Of a stretch of DNA of 64,000 nucleotides, positions 26,469-34,776 are shown in pieces. A program made the position numbers and the translations under genes. Source of the stretch: Denitrobaculum tricleocarpae. GTDB lineage: Bacteria > Pseudomonadota > Alphaproteobacteria > Kiloniellales > Kiloniellaceae. Under the pieces are notes generated by a model. It was not told where the DNA came from and did not search any database. It saw only the letters and a list, made by a program, of their open reading frames with translations. The DNA lies in NCBI RefSeq assembly GCF_007004665.1, contig NZ_ML660054.1:310001-374000 (forward strand), written 5' to 3'. Position 1 is the first letter of the stretch. Each line of letters starts with the position of its first letter.

Positions 26469-28175
26469 TTAGCTCTTAAAGACGTGCTTGCCGGCCTGGA
26501 GGAACTTCCGGGGATCGACCGCCCGCCGGTTGAACAACACCTCGTAGTGCACGTGCGGGCCAGTGCTACGGCCGGAACTGCCCAGCAAACCGATCTTGTC
26601 GCGGTTGGCGACCCTGTCGCCTTTGCGGACCATGATTTTGCGCAAGTGGGCGTAGCGCGTGCGGATGCCGTTGCCGTGGTCAATCTCGATAAAGCGTCCA
26701 AAGCGACCCCGCCATCCGGCATAAACGACCTTTCCGGGGGCCGTGGAGTAAACAGAAACACCCGGGCGCGCAGCGAAATCCAAACCATTATGGACGGCCG
26801 TGCGGCCATTGATCGGATCGCGGCGTTTGCCGAAAGTGCTGGTAATCCGATACTGATCGAGCGGCGGCGCAAGTGGCAGGATCGAGACAACTTCCTGCAA
26901 GGCGGCCCAGCGGTTCAATCGCACGTCCAGCAGCGACATCGCGGAATCATAATCCCGGTCGCTCTCGGATTCGTTCTCCCGCTCGGCAGGCACAAACGGC
27001 CCCCCCTGCCCGTTCAGGTTTTCTCCAGCGCCGGCCAGGAGGTCATCAAGGTTGAGACCGGTCATCGCGACTGTGCGCTCCATGGCCTCAATGCCAAGTT
27101 TCGTGCGTTCGGTCAGCCTGCGGACCACGATGCTCTGCGCGTCTTTGACCTGCCCCATCTCCTGACGCAACTCGACAATATGATTTTTCAGCTCACCGTT
27201 TTCTTCGGCAAAACGCTGAGCCTTGTCTTCCATCTCCGCCAGCACTTCGCGCGTGGAGGCCAGTTCAGCGTTCAAGGATTCGCGACGCTGCGCATTCGCC
27301 GAAAGACGCAGGTTCAAAGCGGCAATCCGGGCCTCCACCAAAGCCTGAGCCGCAAGATGGTTCGCGCGCGTCGCATTCGACTCCGCAACCGCACTGTCGA
27401 AGGCAAGGCGCGAATCTTCCAGATTCTGCGAAAGCTCTGCCAGGTCCGATTCGAGTCCCTGCTTCTCATCGAGAGTCGAAGCAAGCGTGGTCTGGACATC
27501 CTGCAGCTTGCGTCCCAGCCGCTCGCGCGCCTGCACCACTTCCCGACGGCCGGCTTCGGTGTTCTTCAGGGTGTCCTGGATTTCCGCGACCTGGTTTTTC
27601 AGTGCAGAGTTCCGCCCGGCGATTTTCAGGAGATCGGACTCGAACTTCTGCAGTTTCTCGGTCAGGCCTTCGCGGGCAATGACCACACGGGCGCGTTCCG
27701 TCGTGGAACTCTTCAGTTCCTCCTGAATAGCGGCAAGTTCATTCGGCGCGACATTCCCGCTTCCCAAACGCGAGAGCAAAAGATCCTGGTTCTTCTCCAG
27801 GCCTTCAGTGATCTCGGCGAACTGGTTGTGATATTCGGAAACTTCGGCGAGGAGTTCGAAGTAGGCGAGTTTTTGCCGTTCAATCTCGGAGTCTTTTTCC
27901 GCGAGGGCCAGGTTTGCCTTGTTGCTGTTTGCATTCAGCAGCCCGCCCATAAAAACCACGCCGCTGGTCGACACACCGATCCAGGTTGCCACGGCCAGTG
28001 CGCCGGCCGCAGCCAGCTTCTGCGTACGGGACGAAAGTCTGATGAACTTGATTTCGTCATTCGACCGCAGGTGGATTTCGCGCGGCACGAATACTCGATC
28101 GAGAAAAGCTGATACGCGGCCTTTCAACACCTTAGCGGGCACTCCTGCCTTCTCCCCTTGTGTCTGCTCCGTCAT
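26469..28175 (-). CDS. M23 family metallopeptidase with coiled-coil region (LmdC/DipM-type wall hydrolase)
   Basis: Peptidoglycan endopeptidase of 568 aa. A basic cytoplasmic N-terminus is followed by one membrane helix at about 55-80, a long coiled coil at about 85-390 and the M23 domain at about 455-550. The zinc ligands are visible: HNGLDFAARPG (His and Asp) and GPHVHYEVLFN; TRYAHLRKIMV holds a further catalytic-site His. The architecture fits a membrane-anchored hydrolase whose cytoplasmic end could contact bactofilin, as in the LmdC-BacA type of pair. An inverted repeat lies upstream at 28214. The coiled-coil part produces long antisense open frames that I reject. Confidence 0.92.
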   Translation of the reverse strand: MTEQTQGEKAGVPAKVLKGRVSAFLDRVFVPREIHLRSNDEIKFIRLSSRTQKLAAAGALAVATWIGVSTSGVVFMGGLLNANSNKANLALAEKDSEIERQKLAYFELLAEVSEYHNQFAEITEGLEKNQDLLLSRLGSGNVAPNELAAIQEELKSSTTERARVVIAREGLTEKLQKFESDLLKIAGRNSALKNQVAEIQDTLKNTEAGRREVVQARERLGRKLQDVQTTLASTLDEKQGLESDLAELSQNLEDSRLAFDSAVAESNATRANHLAAQALVEARIAALNLRLSANAQRRESLNAELASTREVLAEMEDKAQRFAEENGELKNHIVELRQEMGQVKDAQSIVVRRLTERTKLGIEAMERTVAMTGLNLDDLLAGAGENLNGQGGPFVPAERENESESDRDYDSAMSLLDVRLNRWAALQEVVSILPLAPPLDQYRITSTFGKRRDPINGRTAVHNGLDFAARPGVSVYSTAPGKVVYAGWRGRFGRFIEIDHGNGIRTRYAHLRKIMVRKGDRVANRDKIGLLGSSGRSTGPHVHYEVLFNRRAVDPRKFLQAGKHVFKS

Positions 28176-28213
28176 ATCAATGCCAGCCTCTTTCCAAGGC
28201 TGCGACGTTGGTC

Positions 28214-28232
28214 ACGGATATCAGGTATCCGT
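28214..28232. promoter_or_regulatory. Inverted repeat upstream of the M23 peptidase gene
   Basis: ACGGATA (28214-28220) and TATCCGT (28226-28232) form a perfect 7-bp inverted repeat with a 5-bp spacer, 39 bp before the M23 start codon. The geometry suits a helix-turn-helix dimer. No matching regulator is adjacent. Confidence 0.35.
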
Positions 28233-29368
28233 TATCAGAGCGTTTGCGCGGACGGAATCGACCGCGTGCAGACATTTTTTCACCCCTTGCCGTCGCGCAG
28301 TCCCGATGACTCGACGAATCATGGAAGTGCCGCAAAAGCGCAGAATCCAAAGCGCGACGAAAATAACCAGCGCACATAATCAAGGCAAGCCCTTACTCTT
28401 TGACACGCAGACCCGCTTCAGCCTGCATATATCTAGCGGCCAAGAATAAGGGCATCCTTATAAAAAGATGTTAATGAGCGCCGAACTTGAACCAAAGGTC
28501 ATTGATAACACACAATTCTTCAATACCGCCGGTGAGCGCCGGGACAGAGCTCGCTGCAATCGGAAGCTGATTACCATTTAGGGTTGTCAACCGATCTAAA
28601 AAGCGGCGTGAGCGTGCCGCCACAAATTTCGCCTAGTCTGTCTTATGAAGAACAAGGTTGGGCTCGTCCCCGGAAAGGCTGAGCGCAGCAGAGCCTGTGC
28701 GATGACTCGACCAAGAGGCTATCAGCAAGAAACCGCCCGCTGAAAACTGCGCTCTTGTGTGACGCCGTGCAAAAACCCCTCGCGGCACCGCGCGAAGGGG
28801 TCTCAGCATTTGATCCTGCGGTCTCTTGATGACTGAGCAGATCATTCTTCCTGGAGAACAATGCCGTCCAGTCACCGATGCATCACGCAGATGACCTTAA
28901 ACTGTTCTTGAAAATGATTGCACGTTGCCGACAGGATCCGCGGTCTGCTGCCCTCGCGGGGAAGAATCATCTCTACAAGCAGTGCGGCATCAACACTCCT
29001 TATTCCACACTATTTATATGCACAAAAACTACCCAGGATAGCTATATTTAAATAAAAAATTCAACTAATGGCGTAATTTTTTCAGATTTATTATATTTTA
29101 AATAATAATGCATTTAATTTTGACTTTAGAAAAACGCAAAATTTTCGACGATACAAGTAATGACTACTTACGGCTACGAGCGTGCGAACGACATGAGTGG
29201 TTAGAAGACCAAGGATAACCATGCGTTTCTGAAAGATGGTAATGAGCTTGATCAGATAACAATGCCCCGACCCTTCTGACATCCGCAAGATTCGTCAGCC
29301 GAAGTTGCGACTGCGCGCTCGGTCTGACGCCCTGCATTGCCTGAGCGTAAAGGCGAGAGGAACCCTAC
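28233..29368. other. 1.1-kb region without a supported gene, partly AT-rich
   Basis: No reading frame here has a convincing ribosome site or a recognisable product. Bases from about 28985 to 29150 are strikingly AT-rich compared with the GC-rich neighbours, with runs such as TATATTTAAATAAAAAATT. An orphan minus-strand terminator sits at 28771-28801. The final 60 bp before 29369 probably hold the chemoreceptor promoter and its GAGAGGA ribosome site. The stretch may be a small-RNA locus, a large regulatory region, or the remains of lost genes. Confidence 0.5.
28771..28801 (-). terminator. Orphan intrinsic terminator on the minus strand
   Basis: Read on the minus strand, AGGGGT-type and CGCG stem parts pair: ACCCCT plus CGCG (28775-28784) with CGCG, a bulged A, and AGGGGT (28791-28801). 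A five-U tract encoded by AAAAA at 28771-28775 follows. The nearest upstream minus-strand gene is tRNA-Ser almost 4 kb away, so the transcript it ends is not annotated. Confidence 0.6.
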
Positions 29369-30895
29369 ATGAAAATCTGGCCCTTCAGCACGCGCGGGAA
29401 CGCGGGCGCCCTGTCCAACTCAACCGAGATGGCATCCATGCTTGATGCCCTCAACAAGTCTCAAGCCGTTATTCAGTTCACTCCGGATGGACATATCATA
29501 ACGGCCAACGAGAACTTCCTGAGCACAATGGGCTACCGGCTGGAGGAAATCGAAGGGCAACACCACAGTATGTTTGTCGAGCCCGGGCATGAAACAAGCG
29601 ATGAGTACAAGAGGTTTTGGGACGATCTTCGTCAGGGCGAATTTCAGTCGGCTGAATACAAGCGGGTCGGCAAAGACGGCAAGGAAATCTGGATTCAGGC
29701 CTCCTACAATCCGATCATCAACAGGTCCGGTAAAGTGACAAAGGTCGTAAAGTACGCCACCGACATCACTGCCCAGACACTTCAGAACGCCGATTACCGG
29801 GGCCAGATTGATGCGGTCAACAAGTCGCAGGCTGTGATCTCGTTCGAACTGGACGGCACGATTATCGAGGCCAATGAGAATTTCTTAGGTGCGATGGGTT
29901 ACAGCCTGAGCGAAATCCAAGGCAAGCATCACAGCATTTTTGTCGAACCGGGCTACGCGCAATCGGCTGAATATAGAGAGTTTTGGAAGGCGTTAGGCCG
30001 CGGCGAATATCAGGCGGCCGAGTACAAGCGCGTGTCAAAGAACGGCAATGACGTATGGATCCAAGCCTCGTACAACCCGATTTTTTGCCCGAACGGCAAA
30101 GCCTTCAAGGTTGTCAAATTCGCCACGGATATCACGGCACAGGTCTTGGCCCGTCAGGAAGCGGAACGGGTCGGCAAACTGATCGATGAGAACCTTGAAA
30201 AGATCCTCACCTCCGTCGGCGAGGCCAACACGCAATCCGCGACAGCTTCATCCGCATCGACGCAAACAACGCAAACAGTCCAATCCGTGGCGGCCGCGAC
30301 CGAGGAATTCCAGGCCTCGGCCAACGAGATCGCGCGCAGCATGGAAACCTCCAGATCGGATGTTCAAAAAGCGATTGAGGAAGCCATGACCGCCGATCAG
30401 TCGACACAAAAACTGACCGAGCAGGCCCAGGCGATGAATAATGTCGTCGACGTGATCCAGGAAATTGCGGGCCAGATTAATCTGCTTGCACTCAATGCCA
30501 CGATTGAGTCGGCGCGGGCCGGCGAAGCGGGTAAGGGTTTTGCGGTCGTTGCCTCCGAGGTCAAATCCCTTGCCAACCAGGTTGCCAGCGCGACCGGACA
30601 GATCTCCTCGGAGATCGGCAATATGCAGACGGTCTGTAGCGACGTTGTCGAACGTCTGGCCAGCATCAAAACGGCTGTTGAATCGGTGGAAACCAGCGTC
30701 GGTTCCGTTGCTGGTGCTGTTGAGGAGCAATCCGCATCCACACGCGAGATTTCGTCGAACATGCAGTCCGCATCCTCGGCGGTTGGTGACGTGAATTCCA
30801 GTCTGGATTCAATTGCGGCAGCCATCCACGATGCAAACGGCTTTGCTCAGGAAGGCACCGATCTCTACCGCAGTCTGCAGAAGCCTGCCGCCTAA
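29369..30895 (+). CDS. Cytoplasmic methyl-accepting chemotaxis protein with two PAS domains
   Basis: Soluble chemoreceptor, 508 aa, with no membrane segment. Two near-identical PAS domains (about 26-137 and 148-259) share [28 protein letters not shown], the ANENFL core and the HHS-FVEPG stretch, which points to internal duplication. The signalling domain (about 270-500) carries the conserved tip [20 protein letters not shown] followed by [16 protein letters not shown] sensors of this Aer/BdlA type usually hold FAD or heme and report redox state or oxygen. No CheW, CheA or flagellar gene is in the window. GAGAGGA precedes the ATG. Confidence 0.94.
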   Translation: MKIWPFSTRGNAGALSNSTEMASMLDALNKSQAVIQFTPDGHIITANENFLSTMGYRLEEIEGQHHSMFVEPGHETSDEYKRFWDDLRQGEFQSAEYKRVGKDGKEIWIQASYNPIINRSGKVTKVVKYATDITAQTLQNADYRGQIDAVNKSQAVISFELDGTIIEANENFLGAMGYSLSEIQGKHHSIFVEPGYAQSAEYREFWKALGRGEYQAAEYKRVSKNGNDVWIQASYNPIFCPNGKAFKVVKFATDITAQVLARQEAERVGKLIDENLEKILTSVGEANTQSATASSASTQTTQTVQSVAAATEEFQASANEIARSMETSRSDVQKAIEEAMTADQSTQKLTEQAQAMNNVVDVIQEIAGQINLLALNATIESARAGEAGKGFAVVASEVKSLANQVASATGQISSEIGNMQTVCSDVVERLASIKTAVESVETSVGSVAGAVEEQSASTREISSNMQSASSAVGDVNSSLDSIAAAIHDANGFAQEGTDLYRSLQKPAA

Positions 30896-31020
30896 GTCGC
30901 CTTCGCAAACCCGAGTCTGGGAATTTTCGGCAATAATTTGCCAGCTTCGGTTGCTTAGTATCAAATTATAAACTCCTCTCCAATTAGAGTTGCGGGCACA
31001 AAAGGTAAGGACATGAGCCG

Positions 31021-31614
31021 ATGTTCCCGGTGCCCTATAACGACGCCCAGCGCCTGAAATCGCTGGAGTCATACAAGATCCTCGATACGCCGACCGAAGA
31101 GGCCTTCGATCACTTAACCAGACTCGCCCGCGCGGAGTTCGGGACGCCCTTCACAATGCTGTCCCTGGTGGACAGCACGCGGCAGTGGTGCAAGTCGCGC
31201 CAAGGCTTCGACGCCGTCGAAACACCCCGCGACATGGCCTTTTGCAGCCATACGATTCTGTCGGACGAACCTCTCGTCATTCTCGACGCAACGCGGGACG
31301 CACGCTTCAGATGCAGCCCCTTGGTATGTCACAAACCAGGTATACGCTTCTATGCAGGTGCGCCTTTAATCAATCGCGAGGGCCTACGGCTCGGAAGCTT
31401 TTGCGTCATGGATACGGAAGCGTGCGCGGGCTTCCCGCTGGAAGAAGTCCGCGAACTTCAGGACTTTGCGCACTTCGCCATGCAATTGATCGAAATGCGT
31501 AGACCAGTCGAGCACATGTCACTCCCAACCCCCGAGAGAGAACATCCGGCAAAGGGCACGTTTGAGCCCTCTCTGGTGTTTCTGACGCCAAAAGATCGAC
31601 ACTGGCCGCATTGA
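31021..31614 (+). CDS. GAF domain protein
   Basis: Protein of 197 aa formed almost entirely by one GAF domain (about 20-165). Matches to the family are NDAQRLKSLESYKILDTPTE, FGTPFTMLSLVDSTRQW, DMAFCSHTILSDEPLVILDA and FYAGAPLINREGLRLGSFCV, followed by DTEACAGFPLEEVRELQDF. This subfamily is usually fused to GGDEF, kinase or PAS modules; here it stands alone with a 30-residue polar tail. It lies 125 bp after the chemoreceptor on the same strand and may be a small sensor or adaptor. The ligand is unknown. ATG 31021 has AAGG about 10 bases upstream. Confidence 0.85.
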   Translation: MFPVPYNDAQRLKSLESYKILDTPTEEAFDHLTRLARAEFGTPFTMLSLVDSTRQWCKSRQGFDAVETPRDMAFCSHTILSDEPLVILDATRDARFRCSPLVCHKPGIRFYAGAPLINREGLRLGSFCVMDTEACAGFPLEEVRELQDFAHFAMQLIEMRRPVEHMSLPTPEREHPAKGTFEPSLVFLTPKDRHWPH

Positions 31615-31874
31615 ACCGCAGCATCAGCGTGGGGTAAAAAGACTCATTCTCTCTACCACGCACGCTAACATCGCGGAGTCTTGCAGACAGGGCGCAATGT
31701 CGTTTGCGGTTGCGTAACCCTCTGCCGCCACCACGCAGGCTTCCGGTATGTCTGGACCTTCAGCGGACAGATAAAGACAGAATGCCTGCCCGGCACCCAT
31801 TGCGGACAACTGCGCATAACGATGGTATTTCTGCCAAGAAGAGTTCCCCTATTCAGCATCACACGAGCGCGCAG

Positions 31875-32630
31875 ATGGAAGACATTGACCTTTTGCTAGA
31901 CCTGCACAAGAAAGCGGACAGACAGGGTCCCGGAGGCGAAGCCGAGACCCGACTGGCAGTCACCCTGTCCGGGCTCTCCGATCGGAAAAACCTGAAAATC
32001 GCGGACATCGGTTGCGGCACCGGGGCGTCGACGATCACTCTGGCCAAGTCTCTTGACGCGGATGTCACAGCCGTGGATTTCCTGCAGGATTTCCTGAAGG
32101 AATTGGAACAGCACGCGAAGACCGAGGGCGTCTCAAGGCAGATCACTACCCTCGAAGCGTCAATGGACGCTTTGACATTCGGGCCCTCGACACTTGACGC
32201 AATTTGGTCGGAAGGCGCGATCTACAACATTGGTTTCGAGAGAGGAATTCAGACCTGGCGACCCTTTCTTAAGCCGGGCGGAATTCTCGCGGTTTCCGAG
32301 TTGACCTGGTTGTCGGATCAGCGGCCCAGCGAGTTGGAGGATTACTGGTCCCGGGAGTATCCGGAAGTTGATACAGCCTCTGCCAAGATGGCGCTCTTGG
32401 AGGCCAATGGCTACACACCCGTAGGCTACTTCACTCTCCCCGAGACCTGCTGGCTCGATAACTACTACCGCCCGATGCAGGAGCGCTTTGCGGGCCTTCT
32501 TGAAAAATACGATGGCGCCTCCGATGCCCGCGCGCTCGTCGAGGCCGAGCAAGCGGAGATAAGCCTATACGAGCGCTTCTCCGCTTTCGTGAGCTACGGA
32601 TACTACATCGCGCGGAAGCTTCCGGACTGA
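31875..32630 (+). CDS. Class I SAM-dependent methyltransferase
   Basis: Methyltransferase of 251 aa. I start at ATG 31875 (MEDIDLLLDLHKKAD); the frame is open to 31704, but that extension is arginine- and proline-rich and unlike the family. Motif I is KIADIGCGTGASTITLAK with the SAM-binding glycines, the acidic end of strand 2 is TAVDFLQDF, and FLKPGGILAVSELTWL is the post-motif. The C-terminal part (CWLDNYYRPMQERFAGLLEK) resembles the UbiE-like/Methyltransf_25 group acting on small molecules. The substrate is not predictable. No operon partner is evident; the 260 bp before it hold nothing I can support. Confidence 0.88.
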   Translation: MEDIDLLLDLHKKADRQGPGGEAETRLAVTLSGLSDRKNLKIADIGCGTGASTITLAKSLDADVTAVDFLQDFLKELEQHAKTEGVSRQITTLEASMDALTFGPSTLDAIWSEGAIYNIGFERGIQTWRPFLKPGGILAVSELTWLSDQRPSELEDYWSREYPEVDTASAKMALLEANGYTPVGYFTLPETCWLDNYYRPMQERFAGLLEKYDGASDARALVEAEQAEISLYERFSAFVSYGYYIARKLPD

Positions 32631-32703
32631 TGGCGGGAAGACGATTGCCGCACGGGAAATTGGAGGTCGACTAGGAGCGTGTAAGAACCCTGCGGCGTCT
32701 GCA

Positions 32704-32774
32704 TCGTTTCTTCGAAACGACTGCCGCCCGGCTGACTACTGTAGATGCTGCAGGCGTTTCGCCCTGCGAAACGC
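32704..32774 (-). terminator. Two tandem hairpins downstream of tRNA-Ser
   Basis: GCGTTTCG (32754-32761) pairs with CGAAACGC (32767-32774) directly beyond the tRNA 3' end, and TCGTTTC (32704-32710) pairs with GAAACGA (32714-32720) further on. Neither has a clear U tract, so they may act as a processing or termination signal for the tRNA transcript. Confidence 0.35.
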
Positions 32775-32777
32775 TTG

Positions 32778-32868
32778 TGGCGGAGAGAGAGGGATTCGAA
32801 CCCTCGATACGCGATTAACGTATACTCCCTTAGCAGGGGAGCGCCTTCAGCCACTCGGCCATCTCTCC
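32778..32868 (-). tRNA. tRNA-Ser (anticodon GCT)
   Basis: On the minus strand the 5' acceptor GGAGAGA (from 32868) pairs with TCTCTCC near 32782-32788. The D-arm region GGCCGAGTGGCTGAAGGC, the anticodon loop CTGCTAA giving GCT, a long variable arm typical of serine tRNAs, and the T-loop GGTTCGAATCC are all present. G73 and an encoded CCA (TGG at 32778-32780 on the plus strand) complete it. It reads AGC/AGU codons. Confidence 0.97.
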
Positions 32869-33055
32869 GTTCGCGCGAAGCGGCTGAATATCTATGGTTT
32901 TTGCAGGCCGATGTAAATCGAAAAATCAAGCTTTACGAAGATCGGCAGGAAACTGGGCGATCCTTGAGTTATAAGCTGCAGGACTTAAGTCTACGCCCTG
33001 AGGCCCACCCTCGCCCCCTGCCCGCTTCAAAGCAGGTCATGCAGCACCTGCAGGA

Positions 33056-33745
33056 CTATAGAAGGCTGCCGGCGAGAGCTTCGGTCAACTGCGGCCCTTC
33101 GTTTCGCACATTCCCCACATCCGGACCCACACGCAGGGCCTCCAGCAACTGGCTCGGGTATTGCCCCGCGATCTTCAGGGCATCAGGCACATCGGCCATC
33201 AACCAGGTCTCATAGTCCTCCGGCTGAAGAATGACCGGCATACGTTTGTAAATATCAGCCATCACCTCGTTCGCAGCGGTTGTCAGAATGGTAAAGCTAT
33301 AGAAATCAACCGCCTCTCCCCTCGACGTGCCGCGCCAGGCCGTCCAGAGTCCCGCCATGAAGAACAGCCGGCCATCCTGCTCCTTGATCATCCAAGGCCG
33401 TCCTTTGCCCTGCCATTCATAGAAAAATACGGCCGGTATCAGGCAACGCTGGGATTTCAGCGGGCCACGATAGCTGGCCTTATCCATGACCTCTTCGGAT
33501 TTGGCATTGAAGGTCGCAAATTTGAGCTCTTCGAGAGGCTTATGAAACCACTCAGGCACCAGACCAAACCGGGCCATGGCGCAACGCACTTCGTGCCGAT
33601 CACTCAGCACGACGGGTGCAAGCTGGGTCGGCGCAATGTTATAGCGCGGCTCCAGATCGAACGCCGGCACGTCCAGACCCGTCAAACCGAGAGCATCAAC
33701 GACTTCTTTCCATGTCAGGCGGGCAATTCCATAACGTCCACACAT
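33056..33745 (-). CDS. SOS response-associated peptidase (YedK/HMCES family), His replaced by Tyr
   Basis: SRAP protein of 229 aa. Family members trap abasic sites in single-stranded DNA through a thiazolidine bond made by Cys2. Cys2 (MCGRYG), Asn80 (ATFNAKSEE) and Glu110 (FFYEWQGKGRPW) are intact. In the last motif, normally IH-x-RMPVIL, the sequence is IYKRMPVILQPEDYETWL, so the conserved His (His160 of YedK) is Tyr166; I checked the codon (TAC). A LexA box lies 39 bp upstream of the start, which supports damage induction. The change may alter reversal of the crosslink. Confidence 0.93.
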   Translation of the reverse strand: MCGRYGIARLTWKEVVDALGLTGLDVPAFDLEPRYNIAPTQLAPVVLSDRHEVRCAMARFGLVPEWFHKPLEELKFATFNAKSEEVMDKASYRGPLKSQRCLIPAVFFYEWQGKGRPWMIKEQDGRLFFMAGLWTAWRGTSRGEAVDFYSFTILTTAANEVMADIYKRMPVILQPEDYETWLMADVPDALKIAGQYPSQLLEALRVGPDVGNVRNEGPQLTEALAGSLL

Positions 33746-33783
33746 GCATTCAGTTTACAGGAAATCAGCGATAAATCCACATT

Positions 33784-33798
33784 GTTCTCTTTTTGTTC
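33784..33798. promoter_or_regulatory. LexA (SOS) box, GTTC-N7-GTTC
   Basis: GTTC (33784-33787), seven bases, GTTC (33795-33798) is the exact alphaproteobacterial LexA consensus. It sits between the divergent HMCES-like gene (starts 33745, minus) and the small ORF at 33817 (plus), close enough to control both. A TATACT -10-like hexamer lies at 33800-33805 for the plus strand. Confidence 0.8.
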
Positions 33799-33816
33799 CT
33801 ATACTAATGTCTCGGC

Positions 33817-34011
33817 ATGTTTGATGAAATCTCCAGCAAAATCACTCGGGCCCTCAAAAGGTCGCGGGTTCTCGTCAGAGTAAAAGGCCAGGATCCCGAT
33901 ACAGGCTACCGCGTCGCCGCCAAGTACGTGCTGGAGGAGCTCGAGCGATCTTACGAGATCCGCAGACGGGGTATGGCCCCGGGCCACAAGACGCCGGAGA
34001 ACGAAAAGTAG
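33817..34011 (+). CDS. Small hypothetical protein, putative SOS-controlled
   Basis: A 64-aa frame starting 19 bp after the LexA box. The product (MFDEISSKITRALKRSRVLV then RVKGQDPDTGYRVAAKYVLE) is basic, apparently helical and without membrane segments or cysteines; the second half is rich in Glu and Arg. No good Shine-Dalgarno is present, and a transcript from the TATACT hexamer would have a leader of only a few bases, so translation might be leaderless-like. I recognise no family. Position opposite a damage-response gene makes it a candidate small SOS protein. Confidence 0.5.
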   Translation: MFDEISSKITRALKRSRVLVRVKGQDPDTGYRVAAKYVLEELERSYEIRRRGMAPGHKTPENEK

Positions 34012-34134
34012 CGAACGTCCGGGCGCTGGTCGGATCTGGCAGAGCGGCCCCACCCCCTTCAGAGAACAGAGGATCTGCGGAACCTGAAGCCCGATAACCC
34101 GGATTTCGAATTCAAGGCAGCGGGAGAAAAGGCA

Positions 34135-34560
34135 CTATGGGAATTCGACCACACGCCAGTAATGGTCGATAAATTTCATCGCGTCCGTGAAACTGTTCGC
34201 CACGTTGGATTTCACGATATAGCCCGCCACATGCTTTTCGTAGGCCGACAACCGGTCACGGTCATCCTTGGAGGTCGTCATCACGAAGACGACCGATGTA
34301 CTGAGTTCAGGGTCGCTGCGAAGCTCCGCCAGAAACTCCAGACCGTTCATGCGCGGCATGTTGAGATCGAGCAGAATGAGAAAAGGCGAAACGATCTTTT
34401 CCCGGTTGTTCTCTCCGCGGAGATGCTCCAGTGCCTCCCGGCCGTCTCTTGCGATCACCAGAGGATTTTTAATGCGCAGCTCACGGAGCGAACGCTCAAT
34501 TGCTTTCACATCAACATCGTCATCCTCAACCAGGAGAAAAGTCACCGTTTTATCTGTCAT
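34135..34560 (-). CDS. Single-domain response regulator (CheY/Rcp1-like)
   Basis: Receiver-only protein of 141 aa. The acidic pocket is VEDDDVDVKAIERSL, the phosphorylated residue is Asp65 in ILLDLNMPRMNGLEF, and the Thr/Lys switch region is VMTTSKDDRDRLSAYEKHVA. The VEDDDVD opening and the long loop after helix 2 match the Rcp1-like group that partners PAS- or phytochrome-type kinases. No output domain is present, so it acts by protein contact. It follows the large kinase on the same strand (216-bp gap) and is its likely partner. Confidence 0.93.
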   Translation of the reverse strand: MTDKTVTFLLVEDDDVDVKAIERSLRELRIKNPLVIARDGREALEHLRGENNREKIVSPFLILLDLNMPRMNGLEFLAELRSDPELSTSVVFVMTTSKDDRDRLSAYEKHVAGYIVKSNVANSFTDAMKFIDHYWRVVEFP

Positions 34561-34776
34561 TGCACGTCACACTGTCAGCAAAAGCCGGTTATCCGACGGG
34601 AAGTATTAAGGGCATTTTGGTGAAGTGTAACGCTGATCGGCAGATATAAACAAGCGGGCCAGAAGAACGCGCACGCGAGATGGTTCAACAGTAAACGTCA
34701 GCGGCACAGGCCCCCACCTCATGACGAGCGGGTGACGACACCTGCGAATACCCGGGCATCTCTGCCGATGACCACG

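Noticed and set aside
26484..28112. 542-codon open frame antisense to the M23 peptidase gene
   Set aside because: It is a mirror of the coiled-coil and protease codons; the product has no recognisable domain, and the sense strand is a clear family member.
28633..28875. 80-codon minus-strand frame near the orphan terminator
   Set aside because: It runs through the terminator hairpin, is Arg- and Ser-rich and has no ribosome site; a non-coding RNA fits better.
29005..29045. Promoter for the suspected minus-strand small RNA
   Set aside because: A TATAAA hexamer exists at 29013-29018 on the minus strand, but no acceptable -35 element lies at the right distance.
29091..29288. 65-codon minus-strand frame in the AT-rich island
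   Set aside because: Starts inside GC-normal DNA and ends in the AT-rich part with no family or ribosome site.
31624..31809. 61-codon minus-strand frame in the gap before the methyltransferase gene
   Set aside because: It looks faintly protein-like but has no clear ribosome site, operon partner or recognisable family.
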